In this document: positions 14,923 through 25,126 of the stretch, in pieces
How the letters are laid out: each line of letters opens with the position of its first letter
Position numbering within the stretch: the first letter of the stretch is position 1
From: an uncultured Bacteroidales bacterium
GTDB lineage: Bacteria; Bacteroidota; Bacteroidia; Bacteroidales; UBA932
NCBI GenBank assembly: GCA_900319485.1
Contig: ONOQ01000004.1
Coordinates: forward strand, 51,688 to 115,687
Direction of reading: 5' to 3'
DNA length: 64,000 bases
Notes under the pieces: generated by a model
The model's input: the letters and a program-made list of their open reading frames with translations, nothing else
Database searches by the model: none
Told to the model about the DNA's origin: nothing
Program-made: the position numbers and the translations under genes

Positions 14923-17418
14923 TTGAAACACGCGCGCTTCATTATGTGTTCACTGTCTTTCTTTGCATTCCTGTTTTCCGGCTCATCGGCCGCCTTCGGC
15001 GCCTCCGATGAACTGAAGGACTGGACGCTCAGGAAAGACGGAGAAAAAACCTCCTACAAAGTTACAGTTCCCTGCACCGTTGCCGGCGCCCTCAATGAGG
15101 CCGGAGTCTTTGGGGAAAACGTCCTGGATGAGGACCGTTACTCAAAACTTGACAAGACACCCTTCGACTCCCCCTGGATCTACACCACCACCTTCAAAAC
15201 ACGCAAGGGCCTCAGGCACGTCCTCCGTTTCGACGGCCTCAACTATTACGCCGACGTAGAACTTAACGGAATACTCATAGCATCGGCCGATACAACCTTC
15301 GGCACGTTCAGCGTGAGGGAATTTGACGTCACGTCCCTGGTGAAGGGCACCAACCGTCTCAAGGTCACCCTCCGCCGCGCCGTTGACGGAGACCTCAACC
15401 ACGGTTACGTGGACTGGAACCCCCGCGCCATAGACGAGAGTATGGGCATCATCCGCCCCGTCACCCTCATCACCACCCCTGACGTTGAGGTCCAGGACGT
15501 CTTTGTGAACCCCTTCGTAAATCCTCAGGACTTCTCCAGGGCCGATATCGAAGTTGTCACAACCCTTGTCAACCGCTCCTCAAAACCGGTGAAGGGCACA
15601 CTCAGGGCAAAGTGGGACGACGGCGGCGCCTTTGAGGAAGAGGTTGAGATTCCGGCATCGGCCTCAAAGGAGATTCGCGTGAGGAAAACCATTGAGAACC
15701 CGCGCATCTGGTGGACAAGGGAGATGGGTTCCCCGGAAATGTACCACATAGACGTGGAGTTCGCAAAGGGAAAGACCGTGAGCCATTCCCGGGGCGCAGA
15801 CTTCGGCATCCGTAAGATAGAGGGCATCATAGACGGCTACGGCCACCGCCTCTTCATCCTCAACGGCCGGAAAGTCCTTGTGAAGGCAGGCGGCTGGACC
15901 GACGACATCTTTATGCAGGATACCCCCGAAACCCTCAGGGCCCAACTGGATATGGTGTGCGATATGGGCCTGAACTGCATCCGTTTTGAGAACATCTGGG
16001 GGAAGGACGACTACGTCTATGACCTCTGTGACCGTATGGGTATCCTCACTATGGTGGGCTGGAGTTGCCAGTGGGAATGGAAGTCCTACTGCGGCATCCC
16101 CGAAACCCGCGGTTACGGCTGCATCAACACCCCGGAAACGGAGAAACTTGCCGTGCGCTATTTCCGTGACCAGATCATCCGCCTCCGTAACCACCCCTCA
16201 ATGATATGCTGGCTCACCGGCAGTGACCGTATCCCCAACGAGCGCCTGGAGCGCCAGTACCTGGCCCTCTATGAGAAACTTGAATACAGGCCCTACGTAT
16301 GTTCTGCAAAGGGTCTTACCAGCCTTGCCGGGCCTTCCGGAATGAAGATGGAAGGACCCTATGAATATGTGGGCCCTGATTACTGGTATATTGATACCCA
16401 GAGGGGCGGCGCATATGGTTTCAATACAGAAACCGGCCCGGGTCTCAACATTCCCCAACTTGAGAGCGTGCGCCGTATGGTTGGCGAGTCTCACCTGTGG
16501 CCGCAGGACAAGAACTGGGGCTACCACTGCACGGCCTCTTCCTCCAATATGAACACCACGGAGTTCCAGGTGAAGTCTATGATAGGCCTTTACGGCAAGG
16601 CCCATAACCTTGAGGACTATATGTACCGTGCCCACGCGATGGACTATAACTCGGAGCGCGCCATGTTCGAAGCCTTCCGCTGCAACCTTCCCCGCACCAC
16701 GGGCATTGTCCAGTGGATGCTCAACAGCGCCTGGCCTTCAATCTACTGGCAACTCTACGACTGGTACGGCATCCCCACCGCAGGCTATTACGGAGTGAAG
16801 AAGGCCTGCAAGCCCGTGCAACTGGTGTACAATTACGGAGACGGCTCCGTCTATGCCGTCAATGACGCCGTCCCCAGCGCCAGGATAAACGCAGTCCTCA
16901 GGGTTTATGACGCATCATGCCGCCTTGTGAGGGAGGAGTCCCGTACGGTCACAAGCCTTGAAAGGGAACCCCTCAAGGTATTTGGAGACATCAGCGGCCC
17001 CTGCTACGTATTCCTTGAATTCACCGTGGACGGAAAGAAGGAATATAACGCCTACAGTGTTGCAGGCTCCAACAATGTCTATGACTGGAAGCACGCAGAC
17101 TGGTGGGGGGTAAATATACAGAAATACGCCAACCTCTCCTTTGTATGCGCCCTTCCAAAGGCTTCTGTCAAAATGGAGGTGTCAAAAGTTGCAGGCGGCT
17201 ATGATGTGACTCTCATCAATGAGGCCGATGTAATATCCTACCAGAATATCCTGAAGGCCCTTGATTCTGGCGGAAACCTTATTCCCGGAACATTTTGGGA
17301 AGACAACTTCCTGGCCCTGCGGCCCCGGGAGTCCCGCACTGTTCACTGCACTCTCCCGGAAGGATGCAGCGAGGCAAAGATTACCCTTTCCGGCTGGAAC
17401 ATAGAAAGAATAATATGA
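14923..17418 (+). CDS. GH2 glycoside hydrolase, exo-beta-glucosaminidase-like
   Basis: An 831-residue secreted GH2 enzyme. It begins at TTG: from there the product has a charged n-region KHAR and a signal peptide ending near SSAAFG. An ATG at 14944 is the alternative start. Domains in order are a jelly-roll sugar-binding domain (about 35-190), an immunoglobulin-like domain (about 190-290), a TIM barrel (about 300-650) and C-terminal beta domains. The usual GH2 acid/base Asn-Glu is replaced by Ser-Asp in LTGSD (D435). The nucleophile is E503 in GFNTETGPG. An Asp acid/base is known for exo-beta-D-glucosaminidases such as CsxA, which release GlcN from chitosan oligomers. GH2 mannosidase-like specificity is the alternative. 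The stop overlaps the alkaline phosphatase start by 4 bp. Confidence 0.85.
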   Translation: MKHARFIMCSLSFFAFLFSGSSAAFGASDELKDWTLRKDGEKTSYKVTVPCTVAGALNEAGVFGENVLDEDRYSKLDKTPFDSPWIYTTTFKTRKGLRHVLRFDGLNYYADVELNGILIASADTTFGTFSVREFDVTSLVKGTNRLKVTLRRAVDGDLNHGYVDWNPRAIDESMGIIRPVTLITTPDVEVQDVFVNPFVNPQDFSRADIEVVTTLVNRSSKPVKGTLRAKWDDGGAFEEEVEIPASASKEIRVRKTIENPRIWWTREMGSPEMYHIDVEFAKGKTVSHSRGADFGIRKIEGIIDGYGHRLFILNGRKVLVKAGGWTDDIFMQDTPETLRAQLDMVCDMGLNCIRFENIWGKDDYVYDLCDRMGILTMVGWSCQWEWKSYCGIPETRGYGCINTPETEKLAVRYFRDQIIRLRNHPSMICWLTGSDRIPNERLERQYLALYEKLEYRPYVCSAKGLTSLAGPSGMKMEGPYEYVGPDYWYIDTQRGGAYGFNTETGPGLNIPQLESVRRMVGESHLWPQDKNWGYHCTASSSNMNTTEFQVKSMIGLYGKAHNLEDYMYRAHAMDYNSERAMFEAFRCNLPRTTGIVQWMLNSAWPSIYWQLYDWYGIPTAGYYGVKKACKPVQLVYNYGDGSVYAVNDAVPSARINAVLRVYDASCRLVREESRTVTSLEREPLKVFGDISGPCYVFLEFTVDGKKEYNAYSVAGSNNVYDWKHADWWGVNIQKYANLSFVCALPKASVKMEVSKVAGGYDVTLINEADVISYQNILKALDSGGNLIPGTFWEDNFLALRPRESRTVHCTLPEGCSEAKITLSGWNIERII

Positions 17419-18575
17419 AAAAGTTACTTTTAGCGGCCCTCGGGCTTGCCGCAGTATCGGCCTATGCGCAGGAGGTGGATCCCCTTGACAGGGACCAGTC
17501 CAAGTATGCCACATACAGTTTTTCCAAGGACGACCAATACACCGTAGAGACTCCCTATGAGACCGTTACGGTAAAGCAGCCAAAGGGAAAGAAGATAAAG
17601 AACGTCATCTTTATGATCGGAGACGGCACCGGTCTCACACAGTGGAATGTGGGCTGGGTGGCCAACGGCGGCGCCCTCAATGTGGACCAGATGCCCGTGG
17701 CCGGTTATTCCCGCACCTACTGCACGGACAAACTCATCACGGATTCCTGCGCCGGCGGCACCGCCCTGGCAATAAGGGAGAAGACAAAGTACGGATATAT
17801 CGGCATAAATGAAGATGCGCAGCCCGTGGAGTCAAATCTCCAGTACGCAAAGTCCAAGGGGATGAAGACCGGCGTTGCCGTAACCTGCCGCATCAATGAC
17901 GCCACTCCGGCCGATTTCTGCATCCACGGCCCTTCACGCAAGGACGAGGAAGGCCTGGCCGCCCAGTATGTGGACGCAAACGTTGACTTCATCTCCGGCG
18001 GCGGCACCCATTTTTGGAATCAGCGCTCCGACGGCCGCAACCTCATTGAGGAAATGAAGGCCAAAGGCTATACCTATGTTGATAAACTGGAAGACATAGC
18101 CGGCGCGGAAGGGGACAAATTCCTTGGTCTCTACGACGAATATGACCTTAAACCCGCCCTTGACCGCGGTCCCATCCTTATGGAAAGCACTATGAAAGCC
18201 ATTCAGATGCTGGATAACAAGAAGGGTTTCTTCCTTATGGTGGAAGGCTCCCAGATAGACGACTGGGCCCACCGCAACAAGGTTGGCTATATGTGCGAGG
18301 AACTCTTTGACTTTGACAAGGTAATTGGCGCGGTTCTCAAGTGGGCCGAAAAAGACGGCCATACCCTTGTTGTGGTAACGGCCGATCACAATACCGGCGG
18401 TCTCACCCTCCTCAAGGGCAGCATCGAGGAACGCAACGTCAAGGTGCACTACTCCACAAGGGGCCACGACGGAATTGTTGTTCCCGTATTTGCATACGGT
18501 CCGGGTGCCGAGGCTTTCTCCGGCGTACACGAGAATGCAGAAATAGGCCAGATAGTGAGGAAGTTGCTGAAATGA
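17415..18575 (+). CDS. Alkaline phosphatase (PhoA-like)
   Basis: A 386-residue periplasmic phosphomonoesterase of the alkaline phosphatase superfamily. The start at 17415 (ATGA overlap with GH2) gives MKKLLLAALGLAAVSAYAQ, a clean signal peptide. The first metal aspartate is in FMIGDGTG. The nucleophile is S111 in LITDSCAGGTALA, with a Cys after the serine where Ala is more common. Later metal ligands are in GSQIDDWAHRN and VVVTADHNTGG, with the final His in YSTRGHDGIVVP. All expected zinc and magnesium ligands appear present. Coupling to GH2 upstream and GH20 downstream (4-bp overlaps on both sides) ties it tightly to amino-sugar breakdown instead of general phosphate starvation. Confidence 0.93.
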   Translation: MKKLLLAALGLAAVSAYAQEVDPLDRDQSKYATYSFSKDDQYTVETPYETVTVKQPKGKKIKNVIFMIGDGTGLTQWNVGWVANGGALNVDQMPVAGYSRTYCTDKLITDSCAGGTALAIREKTKYGYIGINEDAQPVESNLQYAKSKGMKTGVAVTCRINDATPADFCIHGPSRKDEEGLAAQYVDANVDFISGGGTHFWNQRSDGRNLIEEMKAKGYTYVDKLEDIAGAEGDKFLGLYDEYDLKPALDRGPILMESTMKAIQMLDNKKGFFLMVEGSQIDDWAHRNKVGYMCEELFDFDKVIGAVLKWAEKDGHTLVVVTADHNTGGLTLLKGSIEERNVKVHYSTRGHDGIVVPVFAYGPGAEAFSGVHENAEIGQIVRKLLK

Positions 18576-20647
18576 AATGGCTAGTTGTAATATTGGTTAT
18601 GGTGGCGCGGATCATCCCTGCTCCTGTCTCCGTGCAGGAGCGGGGTGGTTCGTTCCGTTTAACCGAAAACACCCGCAGTAAGATTGAGTACAGGCTTGAT
18701 CCAAAGTGCGGGCTGCCCCCTGAAGGCTATACTCTTAACGTTACACGTACGCGCGTGAAGGCCGTAGCCTCAACGCCCGCAGGCCTTTTCTACGCGAAGC
18801 AGACTCTCCGCCAGCTTACGGACGGAGACCGGATACCCTGCGTCAGTATCAAGGATTATCCCCGCTACTCCTGGCGAGGTTTCCACGTAGACCCCTGCCG
18901 CCATTTCCAGAGCGTTGAGGACCTCAAGGCCATGATAGACGTGATGGCGCAGTACAAGATAAACACAATGCACTGGCACCTTACCGATGACCAGGGCTGG
19001 CGCATTGAAATCAGGAAATATCCCCGTCTCACATCGGTAGGCGCCTGGCGCACGGAATGGGATGGCGGCGTACACGGCGGCTTCTACACCCAGGATGAGG
19101 TCCGCGAAGTAGTGGCCTATGCCGCAGAGCGCTTTATAACCATTGTCCCTGAGATTGAGATGCCCGGCCACGCCGTGGCTGCCATAAGGGCATATCCGGA
19201 ACTCTCCTGCACGGAAGAGCCGGTGGGAAGTTTCTCCACCTGGGGCTCCCCGGACATTGTCCTCTGCCCCGGAAAGGAAAAGATGTTCGAGTTCCTGGAC
19301 GATGTAATTGCCGAAGTATCGGCCCTTTTCCCCGGAGAATATATCCATATAGGAGGGGACGAGTGCAAGAAGACCCGCTGGCAGAAGTGCCCCGCCTGTC
19401 AGGCCCGCATAAAGGCCGAAGGACTCTCCGCCACGGCCGATGCAACGCCGGAGGAGCGCCTCCAGAGTTATGCCGTAAAGCGTATGGAGGGCATACTCGC
19501 AAAGTACGGCAAGAAACTTATCGGCTGGGACGAAATCCTTGAAGGAGGCCTCAGCCCCAACGCCACGGTTATGTCCTGGCGCGGGGAAAAGGGCGGGATT
19601 GCCGCCGCAGAGCGGGGTCACCAGGTCATTATGACACCTTCCCACGACGGAATGTACCTTGACCACTACCAGGGAGATCCCAAGATTGAGCCGGAGACAA
19701 TTTCCGGAGACAATACCCTTGAGAAAGTGTATTCCTACAATCCCTCCATCCCCGTGAAGGGCGTACAGGGCAATCTCTGGAGTGAATACATCTATTCGGA
19801 AGCCCAGCGCCAGTATATGTTCTTCCCCCGCGCATTCGCCATAGCGGAAATAGGCTGGACCCTACCTGAAAACAAGGACTTCACGGCCTTCTGCACCGCC
19901 GTGGACCGCGCCTGCGAGGACCTTGACGCCCGCGGCATAAACTATCACATCCCCATGCCGGAGCAGCCCGGAGGCAGTTACAACCACGTCGCATTCCTTG
20001 ACAAGGCCGTCCTTGAATTCACCACCACAAGGCCAATGCGCATGGTCTATACCCTGGACGGCTCTGAGCCCACTCCGGAATCGGCCACCTATGAAGGGCC
20101 GCTGGAGTTCACTTCCGACGCCACCCTCAGGATTGCCTGCGTCACATCCTACGGAAAGATGGGAAAGGCGCGCACCATAGACATCCGGAAAGATACCCTC
20201 CGCCCGGCCAAGATACTGGACGGAAAGCCTTCCATTATGCTCCGCACCACCTACGGCTTCTTCCTTGACTGGAGCGAGATCCCTTCCGGCGCATTCTGGA
20301 CGGAGCCCCGCCCCATAGACAGTTTCAGGGATATCCCCAGGCAGGAACCCACCCATTACAATATGATGGGACTCAATTTCTATGCGGCCGAGGCAACCGG
20401 TTACATCAAGGTCCCTGAAGACGGAGTGTATGTCCTTAGCACCCTCTTTGACCAACTCTGGGTGGACGGAGAGAAACTCATAGACAACGGCCGGGAGGTC
20501 AAGAAGCATTCCCGCCAGGATGCCGGCATAGCCCTCAGGAAGGGTTATCATCAGGTGACAGTGCGCTTCCTCAGCAACGTCCGCGGCGGCTGGACCACCG
20601 CGCGTAACCGCGGGGAAATACTTATAAGAAAAGCAGATAACACTTAA
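18572..20647 (+). CDS. GH20 beta-N-acetylhexosaminidase
   Basis: A 691-residue exo-enzyme that removes terminal GlcNAc or GalNAc by substrate-assisted catalysis. The start at 18572 overlaps the previous stop by 4 bp and gives a short signal sequence (MKWLVVILVMVARIIPAPVS). A shortened GH20b domain (about 15-95; the middle usually seen in the family is missing) precedes the catalytic barrel. The barrel starts with YSWRGFHVDPCRHF, has MHWHLTDDQGWRIEI, and carries the catalytic Asp-Glu pair D263-E264 in HIGGDECKK. A chitobiase C-terminal domain follows (VYTLDGSEPTPESATYEGPL, about 505-525). Then comes a PA14-like beta domain (about 575-690, GYIKVPEDGVYVLSTLFDQLW). The GH18 gene starts 6 bp downstream. 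Confidence 0.95.
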   Translation: MKWLVVILVMVARIIPAPVSVQERGGSFRLTENTRSKIEYRLDPKCGLPPEGYTLNVTRTRVKAVASTPAGLFYAKQTLRQLTDGDRIPCVSIKDYPRYSWRGFHVDPCRHFQSVEDLKAMIDVMAQYKINTMHWHLTDDQGWRIEIRKYPRLTSVGAWRTEWDGGVHGGFYTQDEVREVVAYAAERFITIVPEIEMPGHAVAAIRAYPELSCTEEPVGSFSTWGSPDIVLCPGKEKMFEFLDDVIAEVSALFPGEYIHIGGDECKKTRWQKCPACQARIKAEGLSATADATPEERLQSYAVKRMEGILAKYGKKLIGWDEILEGGLSPNATVMSWRGEKGGIAAAERGHQVIMTPSHDGMYLDHYQGDPKIEPETISGDNTLEKVYSYNPSIPVKGVQGNLWSEYIYSEAQRQYMFFPRAFAIAEIGWTLPENKDFTAFCTAVDRACEDLDARGINYHIPMPEQPGGSYNHVAFLDKAVLEFTTTRPMRMVYTLDGSEPTPESATYEGPLEFTSDATLRIACVTSYGKMGKARTIDIRKDTLRPAKILDGKPSIMLRTTYGFFLDWSEIPSGAFWTEPRPIDSFRDIPRQEPTHYNMMGLNFYAAEATGYIKVPEDGVYVLSTLFDQLWVDGEKLIDNGREVKKHSRQDAGIALRKGYHQVTVRFLSNVRGGWTTARNRGEILIRKADNT

Positions 20648-20653
20648 CCTTAT

Positions 20654-21901
20654 ATGATTAAAAAACTGTTTGTAATATTGCTGTCCTGCCTAGCAGTGGG
20701 AACAATGCTCCATCTTTGTTCCTGCTCCAAGCCCGGCGGCAATGCCAATACCCTCCCTCCTCCTCCGCCGGCTTCGGGTGAAGATGACACCACTCCCGGT
20801 GGAAACGGGGGAAGCGGAGACGGGACCCCGGACACCTCAGACGGTACCCATTGCACGGATATCGGCCAGACTCCCATTGTCCTTGCGTATTTCACGGAGT
20901 ACACGGAGGTCCTTCCGGAGGTGTCCCTCCTTACCCACATCAACTATGCCCACGGCAGGTTCGCAAACCCCTCCACCGGAGACGGCGGTATTGTGATCAC
21001 GGAATCCAAGAAGGCCCCCATCAAGGATGTGGTGGCCCTGAAGAGCGTCAACCCCAGGCTCAAGGTGATGCTTATGATTGGCGGCTGGGGAGCCCACGCC
21101 GACGGCTTTTCAATGATGGCGCGTGACGCCGCAAAACGCACGGCGTTCTGCCAGAGCGTTAAATCCCTCCTGGACAAGCACTCCCTTGACGGAGTGGACA
21201 TAGACTGGGAGTATCCCACCCAGAGCGCCGACAACGAAACCGGGGCCGATCCTTCCGATACCCGTAACTTCAACCTTGTCCTGAAGGAACTCCGTGAAAC
21301 TATCGGCACGGACAAGATAATCTCATTCGCCTCTTCTTCCAGCGCCAAGTATGTGGACTGGCCCAACGCGATGAAGTACCTTGATTATGTGAACGTGATG
21401 ACCTACGATATGGGCGCGGCACCAAACGGGCACAATTCACCGCTCCATAAATCTGCCGTCTTCAACCACCGCAGTTGGGACGAGAGCGTGGACGCCCACG
21501 AGAAAGGCGGCGTGCCCCGTGACCGCATGGTTATGGGCGTTCCTTTCTACGGAAAGGCCGAAAAGAATCCGGCAGAAGGGACAAAGATTTTTGATTATTC
21601 AGTAAGGTATTATGAGATCCCTGACATCCTGAACAAGGGAAAATACAAAGGCAAGGATCTGGTACGCCCCGTCACGCGCGCCTGGGAACCCTCGTCAATG
21701 GTCCCTTACCTTATAGATGCCGCCGGCAAGAACGTACTTTCATATGATGACCCTGAATCCGTATCGGCCAAGGGAAGTTACGTGAGGGCAAACGGAATGC
21801 TGGGCGCAATGTTCTGGGAATACCGCTGCGACACTGACGACCACGCCCTGCTCAAGGCACTTGTGAAGAGTATTTACAATAAAGAATCCGTTTTGGAATA
21901 A
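20654..21901 (+). CDS. GH18 chitinase-like lipoprotein
   Basis: A 415-residue lipoprotein with hydrophobic signal MIKKLFVILLSCLAVG and a lipobox ending at C24 (LCSC). A low-complexity Pro/Gly/Asp linker (about 28-65) suggests exposure on the cell surface. The GH18 barrel follows, with SxGG-type MIGGWG and the catalytic signature DGVDIDWE (179-186), general acid E186. Other visible barrel motifs are MTYDMG and a final MFWEYRCD strand. It should cut beta-1,4 GlcNAc linkages (chitinase) or related GlcNAc-containing glycans (endo-GlcNAcase); the close similarity to the GH18 half of the gene at 36858 suggests related specificity. It lies between the GH20 and the first SusC gene. Confidence 0.93.
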   Translation: MIKKLFVILLSCLAVGTMLHLCSCSKPGGNANTLPPPPPASGEDDTTPGGNGGSGDGTPDTSDGTHCTDIGQTPIVLAYFTEYTEVLPEVSLLTHINYAHGRFANPSTGDGGIVITESKKAPIKDVVALKSVNPRLKVMLMIGGWGAHADGFSMMARDAAKRTAFCQSVKSLLDKHSLDGVDIDWEYPTQSADNETGADPSDTRNFNLVLKELRETIGTDKIISFASSSSAKYVDWPNAMKYLDYVNVMTYDMGAAPNGHNSPLHKSAVFNHRSWDESVDAHEKGGVPRDRMVMGVPFYGKAEKNPAEGTKIFDYSVRYYEIPDILNKGKYKGKDLVRPVTRAWEPSSMVPYLIDAAGKNVLSYDDPESVSAKGSYVRANGMLGAMFWEYRCDTDDHALLKALVKSIYNKESVLE

Positions 21902-21932
21902 TTTATTAACCTAATAATTAACTATTTAACCA

Positions 21933-24900
21933 ATGAAACACAAAGTAGTCCAATTTCTCCGACTGGCTGCTGTCACGTGTCTTCTGGCCATTCTGGGCGG
22001 CGTTCCGGCCTTCTCCCAGAGAGGCGTCACCGTCAAGGGTACGGTAATAGACAATGACGGTCTTCCGGTTATCGGCGCCGCGGTTACCATAAAGGGGACC
22101 ACAAACGGTGTTGCCGCCGGGGCGGACGGATCATTTGTGATCACTGTCCCCGGAGAGACTGCTGTTATTGAGGTTTCTGCCCTTGGCTATTCAACCCAGG
22201 AGGTGAAAATCGGCAAACAGCGGACACTGACGGTGGTTCTTCAGGACGATACCCAGTCCATTGAAGCTACCGTGGTGGTGGCGTATGGTACCCAGACCAA
22301 AGCAACGGTTACCGGTGCCCTTACCACCATTGATTCAAAAACCCTGGTGAAGGCGCCTGTGGCCGACGTTACCAACGTGCTGGCCGGTCAGATGCCCGGT
22401 GTGTCCACCATCCAGGAAACCGGTCAGCCCGGTGAGGACTACGCCAAGATCTACATCCGTGGCGTGGGTTCCCTCAGTGAAAGCGCTTCAACCCCGCTCA
22501 TCCTGGTAGATGGCGTGGAGCGTCCCCTCAACACCGTAGACCCCAATGAAATCGAGAGCCTGTCCATCCTCAAGGATGCTGCTTCAACCGCAGTGTTCGG
22601 TGTGAGGGGCGCTAACGGCGTCATCATCGTCACCACAAAACGCGGTGATACCGGCAAGCCCAAGATTTCCGTAAGCTCCATTACCGGTGTCCAGATGCCC
22701 ATGTCCTACATCAAGCAGAGTAACGCCTACGACTTCGCGCGTTATTACAATGTTTACCAGTGGAATGACGGCAAGGAACAGCAGGACCTCTACTTCACGC
22801 CGGAAGCCATCGAGGCATACCGTACGGGATCTGATCCTATCATGTTCCCCAGCACTAACTGGAACGAGGTGATGTTCCGCAAGGCATTCCTCCAGACCAA
22901 GAACAACATCAACATTTCTGGTGGATCGGACAAGGTGCGTTACTTTGTCTCCATGGGTTATATGTTCCAGAACGGCCTCCTGAAGGCCATTCCGGGAGTT
23001 GACTATGACAACAACTACACCTACAACCGATACAACTACCGCGCAAACCTGGACTTCAAGCTTACGGAGACCACGGATATGCACTTCAACATAAGCGGTG
23101 TTATCGGAGACACCCACGAGCCCTACAATGACCGTGACAACATCTGGACGCTCACCATGCTGTGGGCCCATCCTGTAGGCAGCCCCGGTGTTGTGGGAGA
23201 TCAGGTATTCACCAGTGTATCCACCAGCGCCCTTCCTTCCGGTCTTACCAAGTGGAACGGCTGGGAGTACTACTATATGAGTGGTTACACGGACAAGTAC
23301 AAGACCACCCTTGGGATGGACCTTACCATCAACCAGAAACTGGACTTCATAACGGAAGGCCTGAGTGCCAGCATCCGCGGTTCCTATGACGCCTCCATGT
23401 CTATGACAAAGAAGCGTATCGGCGGAAGCGGCCTTCACTACACCTATGAGTACGATTCCTGGACAAAGGACTCACCAACTTACGGTCTTCCCATTAACGA
23501 TCCCGACTTTGACAAGACCTACAAGGTCATCGTGAGTGATTCAGAGGCTCCCCTGAGCTGGAAGGATCCCGACACCGACGACGACAAGAGCTGGTATCTT
23601 GAAGGCCGAATCGACTACAGCCGCAAGTTCGCCCACGCACATAATGTGAGCGCCCTGCTCCTTTACAACCAGTCCCGCGACTACTATCCTTCAAAGTATT
23701 CTTACCTTCCTCGTGGTTATGTGGGCTTTGTGGGCCGCGTAACTTACGGATACAAAGACAAATATCTGGTAGACTTCAGCGCCGGTTACAACGGCTCGGA
23801 AAACTTCGCCCCCGGAAAAACCCGTTACGGTTTCTTCCCGTCCGCTTCAGTTGGCTGGGTAATCTCAGAAGAAAAGTTTATGAAGAGGGTAGGGTTCGTG
23901 GACTTCCTCAAGATCCGCGGATCAATCGGCCTTGTAGGTAATGACCAGGGCCAATCCACCCGATTTATGTATATGGAAGGGACGTGGAACGAGGAAGGCT
24001 CCTACTACTTTGGAACCAATAATTCAGGCGGCGTTCCCCGCTATGAACTTGGTACTCCCGGCAACCTCGGTATTACCTGGGAAAAGGCCCTCAAGTCTAA
24101 TATCGGCCTTGATATGGACCTCTTTGGAAAAAGGCTCCATTTCTCCGGAGATATCTTCAACGAGCGCCGTACTAACATCCTTGTGAAGCCAAATTCACTT
24201 CCCGGCGTCATAGCGTTCACTCCCCAGAATATGAACAGGGGTGAGGTCAATAACTCCGGTTACGAGGTTGAACTGGGCTGGAGGGACCACATCGGCGACT
24301 TTACGTATGACATCAACGCCAATGTGACCTTTGCCCGCAACAAGATTATCTTTATGGACGAGGTAGATCCCGCAGAGCCTTACCAGGCCCAGACAGGCGG
24401 CTCTACCAACCGTCACCTCCTCTATATCTTCGATCGCCTTTACCAGAAGTCAGATTTCATTACCGACGAAAACGGTAACCGCGTCCTGAATCCTGAACTT
24501 CCCCAGCCGGCCGGCACAGTTTACCCCGGAGACTGTAAGTACAAGGACCTCAACGGTGATATGAAGGTTGACGGTCTTGACAAGATGTACACCGGCTTCC
24601 CGGATCGTCCGGAATATGTGTTCGGTTCCAACTGGAAGTTTGGATACAAGGGCTTCAACCTTGCCCTCAACTGGGTTGCTGCAACCAATGTGAACCGTGT
24701 ATGGAACGCAGACTATCGTATTCCTTTCACCAACTCCGGTCACCGCGGCCTGCTCCAGATGTTCGCAGAGCGCAGCTGGATTGACAATGACAACCCGTGG
24801 GCTCCGGGACGTGAAGACGGAGACCTCCCGCGTTTCACCAAGACCAACTATCCCTGGAACTCTGAAGATTCCACCCTATGGACCGTCGATGCCAGTTACC

Positions 24901-25115
24901 TGCGTCTGAAGAGCGCCAGCTTTGGCTACACCTTCTCCCGCAACAGATTCTTCGATAAACTTGGAATTGGCTCATTTGGTATTATGTTTACCGGTTACAA
25001 CATCTTCACCATATCCAAGATGACCCTCCAGGACCCTGAGGCCAAGTCCTCAAGCTCGGCAGGTACCTATCCTCTGGTGAAGACCTACAACCTGTCCATC
25101 AACATCAACTTCTAA
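21933..25115 (+). CDS. SusC/RagA TonB-linked outer-membrane transporter 1
   Basis: A 1060-residue TonB-dependent transporter of the SusC family, which pulls oligosaccharides across the outer membrane using TonB energy. The signal peptide ends PAFSQ. A CarboxypepD_reg-like domain follows (about 30-110, VTVKGTVIDNDGLPVIGAAVTIKG). The TonB box/plug region includes VVVAYGTQTKATVTGA, then IYIRGVGSL, PLILVDGVERPLNTVDPNEI and the SusC hallmark ILKDAASTAVFGVRGANGVI. The remaining residues form the 22-strand barrel, ending in NLSININF. The partner SusD gene starts 11 bp downstream. This pair is full length and is probably the main importer of chitin-type oligosaccharides. Confidence 0.96.
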   Translation: MKHKVVQFLRLAAVTCLLAILGGVPAFSQRGVTVKGTVIDNDGLPVIGAAVTIKGTTNGVAAGADGSFVITVPGETAVIEVSALGYSTQEVKIGKQRTLTVVLQDDTQSIEATVVVAYGTQTKATVTGALTTIDSKTLVKAPVADVTNVLAGQMPGVSTIQETGQPGEDYAKIYIRGVGSLSESASTPLILVDGVERPLNTVDPNEIESLSILKDAASTAVFGVRGANGVIIVTTKRGDTGKPKISVSSITGVQMPMSYIKQSNAYDFARYYNVYQWNDGKEQQDLYFTPEAIEAYRTGSDPIMFPSTNWNEVMFRKAFLQTKNNINISGGSDKVRYFVSMGYMFQNGLLKAIPGVDYDNNYTYNRYNYRANLDFKLTETTDMHFNISGVIGDTHEPYNDRDNIWTLTMLWAHPVGSPGVVGDQVFTSVSTSALPSGLTKWNGWEYYYMSGYTDKYKTTLGMDLTINQKLDFITEGLSASIRGSYDASMSMTKKRIGGSGLHYTYEYDSWTKDSPTYGLPINDPDFDKTYKVIVSDSEAPLSWKDPDTDDDKSWYLEGRIDYSRKFAHAHNVSALLLYNQSRDYYPSKYSYLPRGYVGFVGRVTYGYKDKYLVDFSAGYNGSENFAPGKTRYGFFPSASVGWVISEEKFMKRVGFVDFLKIRGSIGLVGNDQGQSTRFMYMEGTWNEEGSYYFGTNNSGGVPRYELGTPGNLGITWEKALKSNIGLDMDLFGKRLHFSGDIFNERRTNILVKPNSLPGVIAFTPQNMNRGEVNNSGYEVELGWRDHIGDFTYDINANVTFARNKIIFMDEVDPAEPYQAQTGGSTNRHLLYIFDRLYQKSDFITDENGNRVLNPELPQPAGTVYPGDCKYKDLNGDMKVDGLDKMYTGFPDRPEYVFGSNWKFGYKGFNLALNWVAATNVNRVWNADYRIPFTNSGHRGLLQMFAERSWIDNDNPWAPGREDGDLPRFTKTNYPWNSEDSTLWTVDASYLRLKSASFGYTFSRNRFFDKLGIGSFGIMFTGYNIFTISKMTLQDPEAKSSSSAGTYPLVKTYNLSININF

Positions 25116-25126
25116 AAGGCTGCACA

